The position numbers and the translations under genes were made by a program. This document shows, one piece after another, positions 1-12,284 of a stretch of 64,000 bases of DNA (the stretch's first letter is position 1; each line of letters begins with the position of its first letter). The DNA is taken from assembly GCA_037043015.1 (NCBI GenBank), contig CM073321.1, forward strand, positions 38,026,420 to 38,090,419. Direction: 5' to 3'. The stretch is from Bryum argenteum (taxonomy: Eukaryota; Streptophyta; Bryopsida; Bryales; Bryaceae). Below the pieces are notes generated by a model that was given only the letters and a program-made list of their open reading frames with translations, did no database searches and was not told where the DNA came from.

Positions 1-306
1 GCTGCTATGAAGATACATTCAGTCTTCCACGTGTCTTTGTTGGAACCTTATCGCGAGTCGGCTTTTCCTGGAAGAGTGTAATGGCCGCCACCTAGTATCG
101 AAATTGAAAACCACGAAAGATATGAAGTGGAAACAGTATTACATTCACGGCACAGAAGGGAAAAATTGGAGTATTTTGTGCATTGGAGCACCTACGACAT
201 CAATGCAAGAACGTGGGAGGATGCCGAAAATCTTGCGAAAGCGCTGGAAAAGGTACACAAATTTCATCAACGATACCCTCATAAGCCTAAGCCATCCCAA
301 CGATAG
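1..306 (+). pseudogene. Ty3/gypsy polyprotein 3' end: integrase tail and chromodomain (partial, one in-frame stop)
   Basis: Frame 1 is open from the window edge. It begins with the integrase tail typical of gypsy elements, in which a short FHVSLLEPY motif precedes a proline patch (WPPP). A chromodomain follows: residues around YEVETVLHSR, then EYFVHWSTYD and TWEDAENL, and it closes with a basic tail before TAG at 304-306. In-frame TAA at 79-81 separates the integrase tail from the chromodomain, so the copy is broken unless there is read-through. In chromoviruses this domain is thought to steer integration to particular chromatin. The rest of the polyprotein lies outside the window. The purine-rich tract and LTR start just downstream fit the 3' end of the same element. 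Confidence 0.85.
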
Positions 307-400
307 CTTCTCTCTGACGCTTGCCTACCCAGGAAAATAAAAGGGGAGAGAGTACTCCACTATGATTCACAATATTGCTTTTCGGAGACCTCGAAGTTGG

Positions 401-680
401 AAGGGGAGGTGATGTGACGGACATACATTAGAAACCTCTAGAAAATTGAGAAGCGACTCGGAAGACGCTTGAGAAGTCTCGGAAGAAGCTTCCTATTTGA
501 TAGTACATATAGGAGTCAAGGGCGAAGGGTTCTTCAGTCTCGACAACACATCTCTTGGAGTTCTCACCTTTCTTGGGTTGTTCGTGTTCTCGTTCTGTTA
601 ATCCAAGTTCTTGTTAGTTTTTGTTCTGAATATCCTTGTGTCTTTTCGTGTCCTTGACACTCAAATGGGAAACATCCAAC
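401..680 (+). mobile_element. Polypurine tract and 3' LTR start of the gypsy element
   Basis: A purine-rich tract (AAGGGGAGGTGATG, from 401) runs into TGTGACGG at 413, the expected PPT-to-LTR junction about 100 bases after the chromodomain stop. A TATA-like segment followed by a GC-richer stretch near 500-560 fits an LTR promoter. The right end is not resolved: a CA end near 680 is the best guess. The partner LTR is outside the window. Confidence 0.6.
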
Positions 681-2537
681 AGTCAATTTTTGGAACACAA
701 ATTGAAATTGGTCTTGTGTAGAAGATCTTTTAGTTGGAAATCCAAATAAAATAAAATTCAAAAAAATTTGGTACATACTCCTGAAATTGCTTAGATGTAG
801 AAAATTGAAATTATGAGGTTTCGAGCTTCAAAAAACTCACAAGGATCTTTTAGGGTTAAACCATGCATAATCAAAACATACAGAATTTTAGCATCCATTA
901 TAATTATAGATTGTATTTCAACATTATACACAAAAATAAAATTTGTGACTTGCTTGACAATATTTTGGTAAAAATAATTCGGTACAAAAGTTGTATTCAA
1001 TTTGTGTACCAAATCGGAAAATGTCGGCTTTGGTTGAAATGGCATTCAAATGTACATTGCACTTGTTGAGTTCAATTTTAAGAAATTTGGTGTTGAGTTA
1101 CTATGTTCACGCTCATACTGTTTTTTGATATATCCCTTTCGTGCAAACATAGCATATCAATGATTGTCCTCCCCCCCTCCACCTAATTCCATGTATCTTT
1201 CTATTGTTCATAACAAACAGACATCGTGGAGAAATGGAAGAAGCCCCATTCGATAAAAACCTATCAGCAACATCTCCTCCCCAAACAAAATCCGCACGAA
1301 ATAAAAAAATTTCTGTCGTGGTAAAACTTTAACGAAAATTGTCTACAGCCTAAAAAAACAATTCAAGATCGACCAAGCGTAGGAGCAGCGCCAGGAATGT
1401 CGAACTTATGAGCAAACGCTGGAAATGAGGTAGAGAAATGCGTAGAGAAGAATATTGCCATTTCAACATTCCAAACCTTGTATCTGCAAAACGATGGCTA
1501 TAATGATGTGAATGTACCTTGCACCACCCTTGTCTCTTGAAGCCACCAATTCAAACATCTGACTTCAAAGAATGCAAAAGTTTTAAATATTTTTTCATCA
1601 TTATGCACATTGGAGTAGCCTTGGATCTACACTCATTTTGTCATTACAATGTCTTGTCACCCACCCTAGATACAACTATTACTCACACATGAGAAGCGCA
1701 TTTGATAGAACGGCTTAGTAAAGACTATATTATAGATCAATTATTAACAAAATATTCGTAGTTTATTGTCTAGGTTCTTTATGGTCTAGTCTATACCCTA
1801 CATATATAGACCCGGCAGGTGATATGTAGTACCCTATGTCTAATATCTTGGTTCCCTATTAGACATAGTTAAAGTCTTAGAGTCATTTTGGACACCTGAC
1901 TTTGCAGTCAGGTCGGCCGATTTTTGTCATCAGCTAGATCTAAGAGGCACTTCGACCCAACCGACTATATGTATTAATGTCTACTATGTGAGAGCTATTG
2001 CTTACTAATACATTCTTACTATGTTAATCACTTCAATTTCCTACATGGTCTCCAATTTTGTACTCTTGCTGCTTATGCTTGAATAAGATAGTCAACTTTA
2101 TGTGTCTACGATTTCTGACCTATATGTTAGAAATGAGTGTATACTCCTCCTCTATCATTTAGAAGACCCGACCTTAGTCTCTACAGATTCACTGGTCGCT
2201 TACTAGTGATAAGACTAGTCTTCTTTCCCTCTCTATTAGTCACATGTTGAGAGTCCAATCTTGTAGTGATTAGCAAGAACACTAAGTTAGGCTCGTAAGA
2301 GAAGTTTGTTGGAAAACACCCTTAACATGAATCATATATACATTTAAGGATGTTTTTTGATTGTAGTGGCTACCATGACATCGGCTAGTGCGTAAGGGGG
2401 AGCATATTGGGTAGTGGCACCCACTTGTATACATGTATGCGTGAGAAGGTATAAATTATTGGGTACGAGTGGAGTAATATTGGAAGTAGGGCCCACAATG
2501 TCTAGTCGAGACTCAAGAGGCTTGGGAATATTAGATA
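681..2537. other. AT-rich intergenic stretch, no gene recognised
   Basis: Only short unconserved frames are present. A purine run near 2390 (GTAAGGGGGAGCATA) resembles an LTR-retrotransposon polypurine tract, so remnants of a further LTR element are possible between 1700 and 2537. No coding domain supports this. Confidence 0.4.
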
Positions 2538-2985
2538 TCTAGTGTTGAGAAGGAGAAGGAAGAGAGAACTATTGTGATGAGCGACCTCGGAACCTTCTAG
2601 CACCTGGAACTCCGTGGTGCTCGCATTCATCCACTTTTCACTCCATATACAGATTTAGATAGAAGCGGATCTTATCCTCCGGTTAGTTCAAGTTATGTAA
2701 AAGTCCTACTGGTAGTTAAAGTGGTGTGCTCTAAAAGCACCGTTGCAGTCTCTAAAAACACTGCCACAACTGCAGTTGTACTCAACCATCCAGGAGTCCT
2801 TCCTGGGGTATATATATTGAACCCTATACAGGTTCTATCTATCTTTTTTCAGAACCATTTTTGCTTCTTGTTTCTTCTTGCGCACATCAATTATCAGCAC
2901 GCTAGCCTCTTTTCCTATCTCTTCTCTGCTCCGATTCCCACGGTTTATCTCTTGTTTTTCCGTCACTCTGACCAATTCTATAATA

Positions 2986-3306
2986 ATGGCCACCTCTGTG
3001 AAGGAAGTTCAAACTCAAACCCTCATGTTTGATGCAGTGAACGCTAATATGAGTAACTTTCTCACTATACTTTATTTTTTCAGTATAAACCTTATGATTA
3101 AATTAGTTATATGGCCTAACTATAGAGAAGTATCTAGTTTCTTGCTATGTGTGTTTATGTACAAAAATGATATCAACCAAGAGACAACACACTTGAAGAT
3201 TAAGAGGAAGAAACCGTCAAGAGTTGACCAGCGTAGTTGGATGAACCAATCTTCCAACCCACACGATTATCTTATTGCAGTGTCCTTACTTCTGTTTTAT
3301 TCTTAG
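2986..3306 (+). pseudogene. Truncated copia Gag start in element A
   Basis: The ATG at 2986 opens MATSVKEVQTQTLMFD, the N-terminal pattern of copia Gag (UBN2-type) proteins, placed about 100 bases after the primer-binding site as expected. The frame runs 106 codons and then loses resemblance to Gag; it ends in a hydrophobic stretch and TAG. Further Gag-like residues, rich in acidic and basic amino acids (CEEDEEDIDK), appear in another frame near 4160-4200. The product is probably not functional. The minus-strand interior of element B carries a related but differently decayed copy. Confidence 0.6.
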
Positions 3307-4298
3307 TGTTGTTTTGTACGTGGACGTGTTTTACTCTCTAAGTCAGTCTAATTAGTCGGACCCATCCGCGATGTATGTTATGAGTGTGAGTCTTCTTGTA
3401 TGTACGGATCCTAGTTGAATTGTGATATTGTCACAAGCCGGAAGGCGGAACTTTTAGTTCTGCAAGGGCTGGACAACTAGAGTATTGCCCAAGGGATTCC
3501 CCCTCCAATGTGATAGAGCAATGTTTGCTCCTAGTCCACTCTCGGAGTCTGATGAGCTACCGAGTCTGAGAGCTAATGGGATCCACTTTTCCATCGCGTA
3601 TGGAAATGATGAAGAGGTTCTTCAGCATTGGTAAGGGCAATGGCGCCTTGCCACCGCATAGCGGAAGCCTGACGTAAGCGTTGCATGATGCAAGCTAGGC
3701 CCACTTGCAAAAGTGAGGAAGAGGCTAGGATATAAAGACATGAATATCTCTCACTCCTATCCCTGTAAGGGGTGCCCATGCGTTCTTTTCTGGTCGCGGG
3801 CTCTAACGCCAACCTTGGGCATTACTGGTTGTGGCACCCTAGGATGATTGTAATTGGCACTACCTACTGGCACTACCTATTGGCACTACCTATTGGAACT
3901 AGACTTATCTCCACGATGTCCGACGTGCATTTCACGGAAGCTTCAATTTCTATATTATAGAATACCTACTAACTATACACTATGAATTGAAAGTGTTTGG
4001 GGCACTTTTTAGTGACTTGGATTACAGATTAATTGTTATGCACATGAGAGCAAACTAGGAGTTGTATGTAAAGAAGTTACAGAAGAATTTCAACATGGCA
4101 GACATCATTCTAATTTCAGCATGCATGATTGGCTAGAACAAGATTGAAGAGGACTCCTATTGCCTTTGCGAGGAGGACAAGGAAGACATAGACAAGCTGG
4201 TGGAAGGAGAACTTCTAGCGTTTTACAAGGCGTTCCAAGAAGCAATGTTATCAGCATTTGTAATGGCGGTCAAAATCAAGCATAGCAGCTGTTAAGTT

Positions 4299-5119
4299 CT
4301 CGGGGGGTCCACTCCTTGAAAAAAATAAGGATATAGGTGCGATCATGGAGTATTTAAATGGGGGCTATTTTTTTTTTTCTCTAATTTTTGGCACCCTATG
4401 ATTACATAATTTGATACTTTGGGTCATTAAAGTAAGGGCATAGATTAATTGTAATTTTTGATTTCTATCTATATATCATATGCTATATTACTTTGAAATT
4501 TTATTTTTCAGATGGAAAGCAAGTGATTATGGTAGTGTTTAATAATGTCGCAATTCCAAAAATGGAGCTCTAGTAATCTTCAGTCAGAGGCACATAATAG
4601 CTTCCCCTTGCAATAGTATCATGTAGTCACTACAGAGATTATAGGGTATCACTTTACGGCACCATTATAGGAACACCTATATTTCTAACTTCAAAAATTC
4701 ATAACTCATTGTAGAAGAATCCAAAAATGATGATTCCATCCGCTCTATCTTTCTTCTAATTTTCCCCATGCACAAAAATTGCTTGTTCAGGTGACATCCC
4801 TGTAGATTTCTTGTGCTAAAAATTGAGCTATTATGTACCTCTAATTGAAGATAACTAGAGCTCCATTTTTGGCACTCCGCCATTATTTTGACGTTCTAGC
4901 ATAAATTCTGAATAATCCATACACTATACTATTTCTACTTTTTTCTACTTTGGTAGAATTATATATCACTCTATATTAGTTATAAGGGCATCCAATGCAT
5001 ATTTTGATATGCTATTGTAGATCTAAACTAATTGTAATTTTTAGCTCCACAATTTATTTGACACCCTACATTCTTTCGCACGTACTTTTCTACTTTTACG
5101 ACCTAGTGCACCCCCCGAG
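4299..5119. mobile_element. Non-autonomous DNA transposon (821 bp) with 8-bp target duplication
   Basis: The termini are CTCGGGGGGTCCACT at the left and its near inverted copy AGTGCACCCCCCGAG at the right. The 8-bp duplication GTTAAGTT flanks it at 4291-4298 and 5120-5127. The interior contains a second, imperfect inverted repeat (about 4556-4610 against 4800-4872, both around ATGGAGCTCTAG) and no transposase. An 8-bp duplication fits hAT-type or, less well, Mutator-type elements; the terminus is not a textbook match to either. A decayed relative is at 47391-47562. Confidence 0.88.
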
Positions 5120-7290
5120 GTTAAGTTAGTGTGTATTAAATAGCGAACGATGACTTTACTCTTTTCACTTAAAAACATCGTGAAGTGTCTTTAACGAGGA
5201 AGATCATCGTTCGAGGGGGAGTGCTGTGAGGTGTTCCCTAGTCGAGGATGAGTGTTGTGATGAGCGACCTCGGAACCTTCTAGCACCTGGAACTCCGTGG
5301 TGCTCGCATTCATCCACTTTTCACTCCATATACAGATTTAGATAGAAGCGGATCTTATCCTCCGGTTAGTTCAAGTTATGTAAAAGTCCTACTGGTAGTT
5401 AAAGTGGTGTGCTCTAAAAGCACCGTTGCAGTCTCTAAAAACACTGCCACAACTGCAGTTGTACTCAACCATCCAGGAGTCCTTCCTGGGGTATATATAT
5501 TGAACCCTATACAGGTTCTATCTATCTTTTTTCAGAACCATTTTTGCTTCATGTTTCTTCTTGCTCACATCAAGAACAAAAAGAATGAGTTGTAAAGAAT
5601 TGGAATGAGCATAGAGCTCCATTCCACCATGTATATATATAATATGAATACAACCAATTAACTATGAGTTAACTAAATTGAAGTAAAAGATATGTTATCA
5701 AGATAAGAACCAGAAAGTAGATACTAGTAGTTTTAGAGAGAATGGATAATATCTCAACACTCCCCCTCGAACAATTATCTTCCTCATTAAAATCACTTGA
5801 TGATGCTTTGAATTGAATAGAGTGAAATGAACGTTTGCTATCTAATTCATACTAATTAAGTAAAGGTCCAAAGGGAAGCCAAGTATGTAAAAGCTGAGAT
5901 GTTTGATTTTGTCCGCCATCCTCAATGCTCATAACACTGCTGAAACGTTAGAAGTTCTCCTTCCAAGTGCATGTCTAGTTCTTCCTCGTCCTCCTTGCAA
6001 AGGCAATAGGGGTCTTCTCCGATCTTGCTTCGGCAATCATTGGTGCTAAAATTAGATTTGTATTTGCCATGTTGAAATTTTTGATTAATTTCTTGAGATG
6101 TATAAGACTCATGATATGTATAAGACTCTTCATGATGTAGTTGGCTCTCATCCGCACAATGATTAATATGTAGTCCAAGACAATAAAAATTGCCTCCAAC
6201 ACTTTCAATTCAGATTATATGGTTAGTAGGTTTTCTACAATGTAAGATATGAAGATATCAAGAATATGTAATGTGTAGTATGATACATAAATACCGTATA
6301 ATATTTAATGAACTTTCTTAAAATGCACGCCGTGCAATACGCGTACATAAAAGAATCAGTTCCGCAGAAGTGTAGTGCTTGGATGTTGAAACATCGGCGC
6401 CATAGCTAGGCTTTTGGCAGCGCTGTCAGATGGCATGAGCAGCTCTCACAAAATGTTGAGTTCATAGTGCCCAGTAGGGCAGGAGGTAGTACCAGTAAGT
6501 AGTACCAACCCTTAAATTTGGCTGTCGCTATGTGGTGGCGAGGCGTCACTGCCCTCGCCAATGCTCAAGAACCTCTTTATCATTTCCAAATGTGATGGAA
6601 AAGTGGATCCCATTAGCTCTTAGTTCCAGTATTTGATCAAACTCGGAGAGTGGGCTAGGAGCAAACATTGCTCTATCACATCAGAGGGGGAATCCCCCGA
6701 GCAATCCTATCGTTGCCCGACCCTCGCAGAAGTTAAAATTTCGCCTTTCGACTTGTGACAATATCACAATTCAACCAAGATGTGCGCATGGAGGAAGACT
6801 CACACCCATAACATACATCTTGGGTAGGTCTAGACCCTTCCGCCTGATTAGACTGACTTAGAAAATAAAACACGCACATATACAAAATGACACCAATAAT
6901 AAAACCAAAGTAAGCAGAGTGCAATAAGATAACTCCGTGGTTTGAAAGATTGGTTCATCTAACTACATTGGTCGGCAACTAAGTGTTGATTCTTCTGAAT
7001 CTTTGAGTCTGTTGTCTGTTGGTTGATATCATTTTTTTGTCTGAACACACATAGCAAGAAACTAGATACTTGTGTATAGTTAGGCCATGTAACTAATCTA
7101 ATGATAAGATTCATACTAGCAAATAGTGTTTAATGCATCATAAGTATAGAATAGAAAATATGACTTGAAACTAGGGGTGAGAAATTCGAGCCTGATTAAT
7201 ACTCTGTCATATTGACTTGGTGCATGCGTTGCACAATGATGTCCTCTGGTCTTTGGCAAATTCTAAGCAAACTTCTTTAAAAAAAAAACG

Positions 7291-7499
7291 TGTTGAGAAG
7301 GGGAAGGAAGAGAGAACAAAAACAATGAGTAGGAAGGAATTGGAATGGGCATAGAGCTTCATTCCACCGTGTATATATATTGTATGAATACAACCGGTTA
7401 ACCATGAGTTAACTAAAATAAAGTAAGAGATCTGTTATCCAGACAAGAACTAGAAAGTAGACATTAGTAGTTATAGAGAGAATGGATAATATCTCAAAG
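7291..7499 (-). repeat. Element B LTR, uninterrupted copy (empty site)
   Basis: This 209-bp copy carries AGAAC once at 7313-7317, continuous with the flanking LTR sequence. The same position in the other LTR is occupied by element A, with AGAAC on both sides. It is therefore an internal record of the pre-insertion state. Confidence 0.9.
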
Positions 7500-7992
7500 G
7501 CTGCTGTGAGCGGTGAGGTGTATCGAATAGTGGGCGTGGCGACCGAAGGGAAAGACGCGTTTGAGAAGGTGAAATGAGGCTTTGATTCCATGGCGCAGCT
7601 AGCGGAAAGACCACTAGAACAGGGCCTGACACAGCGAACACGGATTGAACTTAGTGAGAGGCGAATCTTCGTGCGGGCCGTGGCCAATCTCACCACCGAC
7701 TCCGGTGACGACCGAGTGGTCGCCTTTGCGGTGCCTCTACGGCAGCCTCCGCAAAGAGACTCGCATCCGCGCCGGCTACACTCCACAGGATGCAGTCATG
7801 AGTATGCGATCCGCGTTCTTGCGGTGCCTTTCACGCCTTGAGTCTCATTCACTGATGGCTGACAGTATCGCGGGCAAGAATTCGAGTCTTGAATTTGTGG
7901 TGATTGCAATTGAGTGTCAGACGAGACGCACCGATGGCAGCTGGAGCACGATGTCATGGAAGGAGAAATTGAGGAGAATCAGGAGAATATAA
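7500..7992 (+). pseudogene. Unidentified gene fragment abutting element B
   Basis: The stretch starts exactly at the end of the element B LTR and is noticeably less AT-rich than its surroundings. From 7501 one frame reads AAVSGEVYRIVGVATEG, meets TGA after KVK, then resumes with GFDSMAQLAERPLEQGLTQ and RIELSERRIFVRAVANL. Near 7730 the protein-like character shifts to another frame (YGSLRKETRIRAGYTPQDAV and on to SWSTMSWKEK), suggesting one stop and one frameshift in a once-coding exon. I do not recognise the family. The abrupt start suggests that the LTR insertion or a deletion truncated a host exon. Confidence 0.45.
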
Positions 7993-9009
7993 AGCAGAAG
8001 CAGCTGTCTTACCTGAACGAGAGAACGTGTCGATTATTTCTGTTAATGTGCTCCGAACTCTAATCGCCATACTACGAGCACCCATTTCGTGTTGCTAGAG
8101 CGGAGATCGGAGTGATTGGGGTTTAACTTCTGGCTTTCTTTGACGGGAGCTTAGTCGAGTCAATTGAAGGAGGAGTCTTCCGGAGCAGCAGGCAACATGG
8201 CGCTCAACATAAACGAAGCGGTTATCTTTGGTGGTAATTAAGGGTTTATTACCACTCAGGTAGGTACATCGGAAACAATCATCATTTATTTTCCGGTGAT
8301 TCTCGTTCTTCCCACAATCCCTGTCTTGATTTTGTGCGAATGTGCAACAGATGAGGCTGCACACGGAGAGCGCCATGTCAGGATCAGACGAACGAGTCCG
8401 TTGGTGAAGTACTCGGCTCAGAGGATGGTGAGGTTCAATGACGTCGTGATTACAGGTTCAATAAATCTGAGTTGAGATGGTAGGCTTTTGAATGTCAATG
8501 CTTTTCCAAGAGGCAACCTCCACAAGAGAACAGTGCTTCAATAAAATGTCCTCTCAGCATCCTTCCAGCCAACAGAACCTCCCTAACTCTGCGAGAGCAC
8601 AATGATATCATACTTGCTGCTCCAACGCCCTCCGACGCCCGGAACTTGAAGCAGGACTTCTGCCAGCAGCTCCAGCGACGAGAATTGAGTGGCTCATACT
8701 CAGATGGTGACTATTACTCATACTGTAGTACTTAAAAATGGAGACGCATAGTAAATTGGAATGTAGGCATGTGTTATCTTCCGTCATAAAAAGTAACTAC
8801 TTTTATGCAAAAGTTGCTTCTAAAGGTAAGTAAGAAATAGTAGTAAATACCTTCGAAAGGAACCTACCGGTAGAGTATCTTCAGAGCTATCTGCCAGTTC
8901 TGAAATAACAGCTGATACTGACTGCATCATTCACCGTTTACACTCGGTCAGCAGAATATGTGCTGACATGAAGTAGTAGACTAAGTCTATGGTCTATCGC
9001 CTGCGGAAT
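7993..9009. other. Intergenic stretch downstream of the polygalacturonase gene
   Basis: It contains only short frames. One minus-strand frame (8095-8376) is cysteine-rich but has no recognisable domain. The 3' UTR of the polygalacturonase gene should lie in the right-hand part; I cannot place a polyadenylation signal with confidence. Confidence 0.4.
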
Positions 9010-12000
9010 TTAGAGTCGACAATCTTCAGGTAAAAGATGTAAATGTTGACCTGATCTACTAACCAGTGAGTCATCTGTGGCTTGCGGTAGCAAAGTGCAG
9101 CTCATAGGGCCGGTTATATCAGTAAAAAAACCATAAGCGTTCCAGCAGCTGAAATCGGCAGAGTTTCCATTCGGATCAGATTCTTTCTTTACTGTAATGT
9201 TCTGGAGAACTATGTTCCTACATGGCACGTAGTCACTGCACTTTATACCCACTGCTATGCTCGATGTCGATGTCCCCGTGATGTTGGCCAAAACGATTTC
9301 TGAGACTGCGACTGCTGATGTCTGCAACAGGCCATCATTGTTATATTACGTGAGCCCAGCACGATAATGGTAACAGACATTCAAGATCCTCGTATATGCA
9401 CGAAGAAGAGAATCTACCAGGAACTGCAGTAACCAACAGCCAATCACTTAGTTTCTATGTCCATCTACATATCAAGGTAATAGCTGGCCTCTAGAGATCC
9501 CGGTAGTATAAGCTCATTCGAAGTTCATAATGACATTTCTGTTGGTTCTAGTTGTGACTGAAATCAAGGAAGTAGAATCGGTACCTTATTTGCACAAGGA
9601 GTGGCAGAATCACAATAGTACTGGTCAATGACTACCGGGTTCTCGACCTTGTTCATTCTTGCATTCACAAACTTCATTCCATGGGCATGACCTGAACCTC
9701 CCTGAGTCACGAAAGTATCCAATCAAGAAATAAATGCCGTAAGTGCCTTGCTTTATAGATTTTAGATGAGGTCGTTCAAAAATTTCTTAAGGCACTGCAT
9801 GACATCTATGCTTGTGATTGGTGGACTCTCTGGATATTGCATCTATTTAGAGTACAGCTGCCATCGACATAAGAAACAAATTTCACAATGTACGAGGCAG
9901 TATTTACGGCACAGAATTTAAAAGAATGTTGAAAAATGTACCTGCCATGTTTTAATACGAAAACCGTTGGTGGAGTGGTCGAATATGGCACGATCAACTC
10001 TAATTCCCCACACACACGCTCTAGTGCCCGATTTTCCTAAGCTCCCAACACTGCAGTCCAGAGAGCCGCATAAACGTGAGCCCCTAACTTTCCATTACAG
10101 AAAATTCTAACCATGTGTGACGAATGCCAGGTTAAGAATTCCATAGTATGCCTCAGTCCCGCGTTCCTCTTGCATTTCTCTTCTCATCTTCATGCTGAAC
10201 ATTCTCCTGACCAATCGGCAGCTTTAAGTAACGGAATTTCATATTCCAAAATGGTCAGCTCAACGTACCTGATGCCATGACCTGGCCCACAAGTGATGTC
10301 CTCGATCAACACTCGATTCGATCCCGTCTGAATGGAGACACAGTCATCACCTGCGATCCAGGTGCTTGCTTCAAGAATCGAATGCGTATGAAATCTCTTC
10401 TGTGCTGTTGGAGATTGGGTTGCAAGATGGCGTACCTGTACGGATCCTGCACTTCAAGATGAAGACGTTACGGGAACTTCTGAGGTGAATGCCGTCAGTA
10501 TTGGGGCTATTCTTGGGTGCCGTGATAAGCAGCCCACTGACATACACGCCGTTGCAGTCAGTGAAAGTGAGATGGAACTTGGGGCTGTCTCGAATCCTCA
10601 GATTCTTTACACGTACATTGACACAATTCTGAAAGACCAAACCCTGTATTGCAGATTCATCATTTACAATATATATGAACCTATTCATCAAATATCGCTT
10701 TGATCCCTGAGATGCTGCACAGTGACTAATCCCGACCATTCAGTCGTGCTGTTTTGTGCGAAATCAAACCACTTAGTTTGTTGTATCTTAGATGAACATT
10801 AAAAGGTCCTAACAGAGCCCCCTAAACTGTTAACCTCTTTGATTTAACGTCTAAAATTTGTACAATTCAGTGAAACAGATCGTCCACAACAGCACTTATT
10901 CAATATTTGAAAGCTCTCGAATGGATTGATATATGACAGCACTTACATTCGGGGGCTCCTCAACGCGTTGGTTGCAGTTCTGCAGGTGCACGTCAGGACT
11001 TCGTGAATAAAATGCACAAGATTAACGATACTCGACTGTCACAAATTTTGTGCCGATTGATTCACCAAACTCCAGCAAATATTGTGCTTAAGATACTTCC
11101 AGCAAAGACTGAAAAACTTAGATCCGATGTAATCTTGGTACGTTCGCAAACCTTCATAGTGCGTCTGCATACATGATTCCACCATCGATTTCCCTTCCCG
11201 TTTATTTTTCCACTACCTGCTAAAGAAAAGTTTAGCAGGTTCTTGAATTGCAACCATGCTGTATGTTTCCCAGTCCCAGAGCCTGGCCCCTCCATCGCCA
11301 CGATCGTCCCCTCCACCTGATGCAACACGTTCATAGTTCCGCTCATTGCAGCAATGTAGCCCTTCATCAAGGTCTGCAGGTCTTTTTGCTATCATATTCG
11401 ACACTCGTTCAAGAGTAAGGGAGTTTAAAACACTTATGAAGAGCTTAGTACAACGCTGCTAATCGCAATGCTTGTCAGAGACTGAGCAACCACTAGTGAG
11501 ATCAACGATACCAGTATTAACAAATGCTCTCAACCTGGATGAACCCATCAGGTACTCCCTTCGTGAAGCACAAATTTTCTCTACACGCAGAATTTAGTGT
11601 CATATTCAGATGTTGCACATCTAGTGGTTTGAGCAGAATTATGAACTTAAGCAGAAGAATAAGACGGACATGAAAGACCATTCACTCAAATACCAGAAGG
11701 AGAAGGTTAGATGCACAGGGACCCTCAAACACAGAGGGACGCAAAGAGAATCTCCCTTCCGCTGGGACATATACGACAGCTGATGGGGTCCTGCACGCCA
11801 GTATCCACGCTCGTTGAAATGCCTACAACCCACTCACATCAAAAACCAGACTGTTACTATACCACGAAAGCCAGGATGTCAGGTCTATGTATACCTTTCT
11901 ATCAACCAGAACAGATCTAGTCTTGGGCCTCGACAGACTACATGTCTTTGCGCGGTATTAAGCCAGTCATGTCGATGTGTTTCTCACTAATTATCATATA

Positions 12001-12266
12001 CTAAAACAGGGCAATGAGTTCCTGGTATCGTCAATATGGGGCAGACCATTACCAAGCATGCCAATCCTTGTATAACTCGAGCAAGTTTGCATACACTGCC
12101 TCTCACAGAAATCAATGTTTACCTTTCCATCATCTGTCCTGCCGTCACCAGCAGCTCCTTCAACTACTACATTATAGACCACTCTGTTGTCAGTGATACT
12201 GATATTTGTCGTTCCTCCAGAAGCTCTGGAGCTCATGAACATTATAGTAAAAATAACGAGTATCAT
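9010..12266 (-). CDS. Polygalacturonase (glycoside hydrolase family 28), nine exons
   Basis: This secreted enzyme hydrolyses homogalacturonan in the cell wall. Proposed exons on the minus strand are 12266-12123, 11822-11694, 11373-11173, 10979-10947, 10643-10436, 10350-10269, 10050-9942, 9701-9585 and 9321-9010, about 444 residues, a normal length for plant family members. It opens with a signal peptide (MILVIFTIMFMSS). Family landmarks appear in order: GDGRTDD, EGTIVA, SPNTDGIH, GDDC, CGPGHG and RIKTW. These include the catalytic aspartates, the catalytic histidine and the RIK substrate motif. Exons 4 to 9 join in phase at GT/AG sites. The junction of exons 2 and 3 is least certain, because the model inserts about 20 residues before EGTIVA compared with relatives. 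I chose ATG 12266 because the frame's earlier codon at 12284 is TTG. No disabling lesion is seen. Confidence 0.9.
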
Positions 12267-12284
12267 TTTGAGCAAGATTACCAA

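Larger units (their letters stand above)
2570..5572 (+). mobile_element. Copia-like LTR retrotransposon A with target duplication, nested in B
   Basis: The LTRs are 2570-2889 and 5253-5572, 320 bp each. They differ by three substitutions by eye (second base A/G, and two near the 3' end), which suggests a recent insertion. The consensus start is TGTTGTGATGAGC and the end is CACATCA. The target duplication AGAAC is at 2565-2569 and 5573-5577. A TATATATA promoter lies inside each LTR. A degenerate initiator-methionine primer site (ATTATCAGCACG) follows the 5' LTR at about 2890, and a purine-rich tract (CGAGGGGGAGTG) lies near 5211-5222. The interior has a short gag-like start and no pol domains, so the copy is non-autonomous. 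A DNA transposon (4299-5119) is inserted in it. Confidence 0.92.
2543..7499 (-). mobile_element. Copia-like non-autonomous LTR retrotransposon B, split by element A
   Basis: The two LTRs are 209 bp each. The right one is 7291-7499. The left one is in two pieces, 2543-2569 and 5578-5759, separated by element A. Read on the minus strand the LTR starts TGTTGAGATATTATCC and ends CTTCTCAACA, an inverted TGTTGAG/CTCAACA terminus. The polypurine tract GAGGGGGAG abuts the left LTR on the minus strand near 5760-5770, fixing the orientation. Internal DNA (5760-7290) holds only decayed gag-like frames, with no protease, integrase or reverse transcriptase. The outer end at 7499 reads CTCAAAG instead of CTCAACA and no 5-bp target duplication is visible, so that terminus is mutated or truncated. 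Confidence 0.85.
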
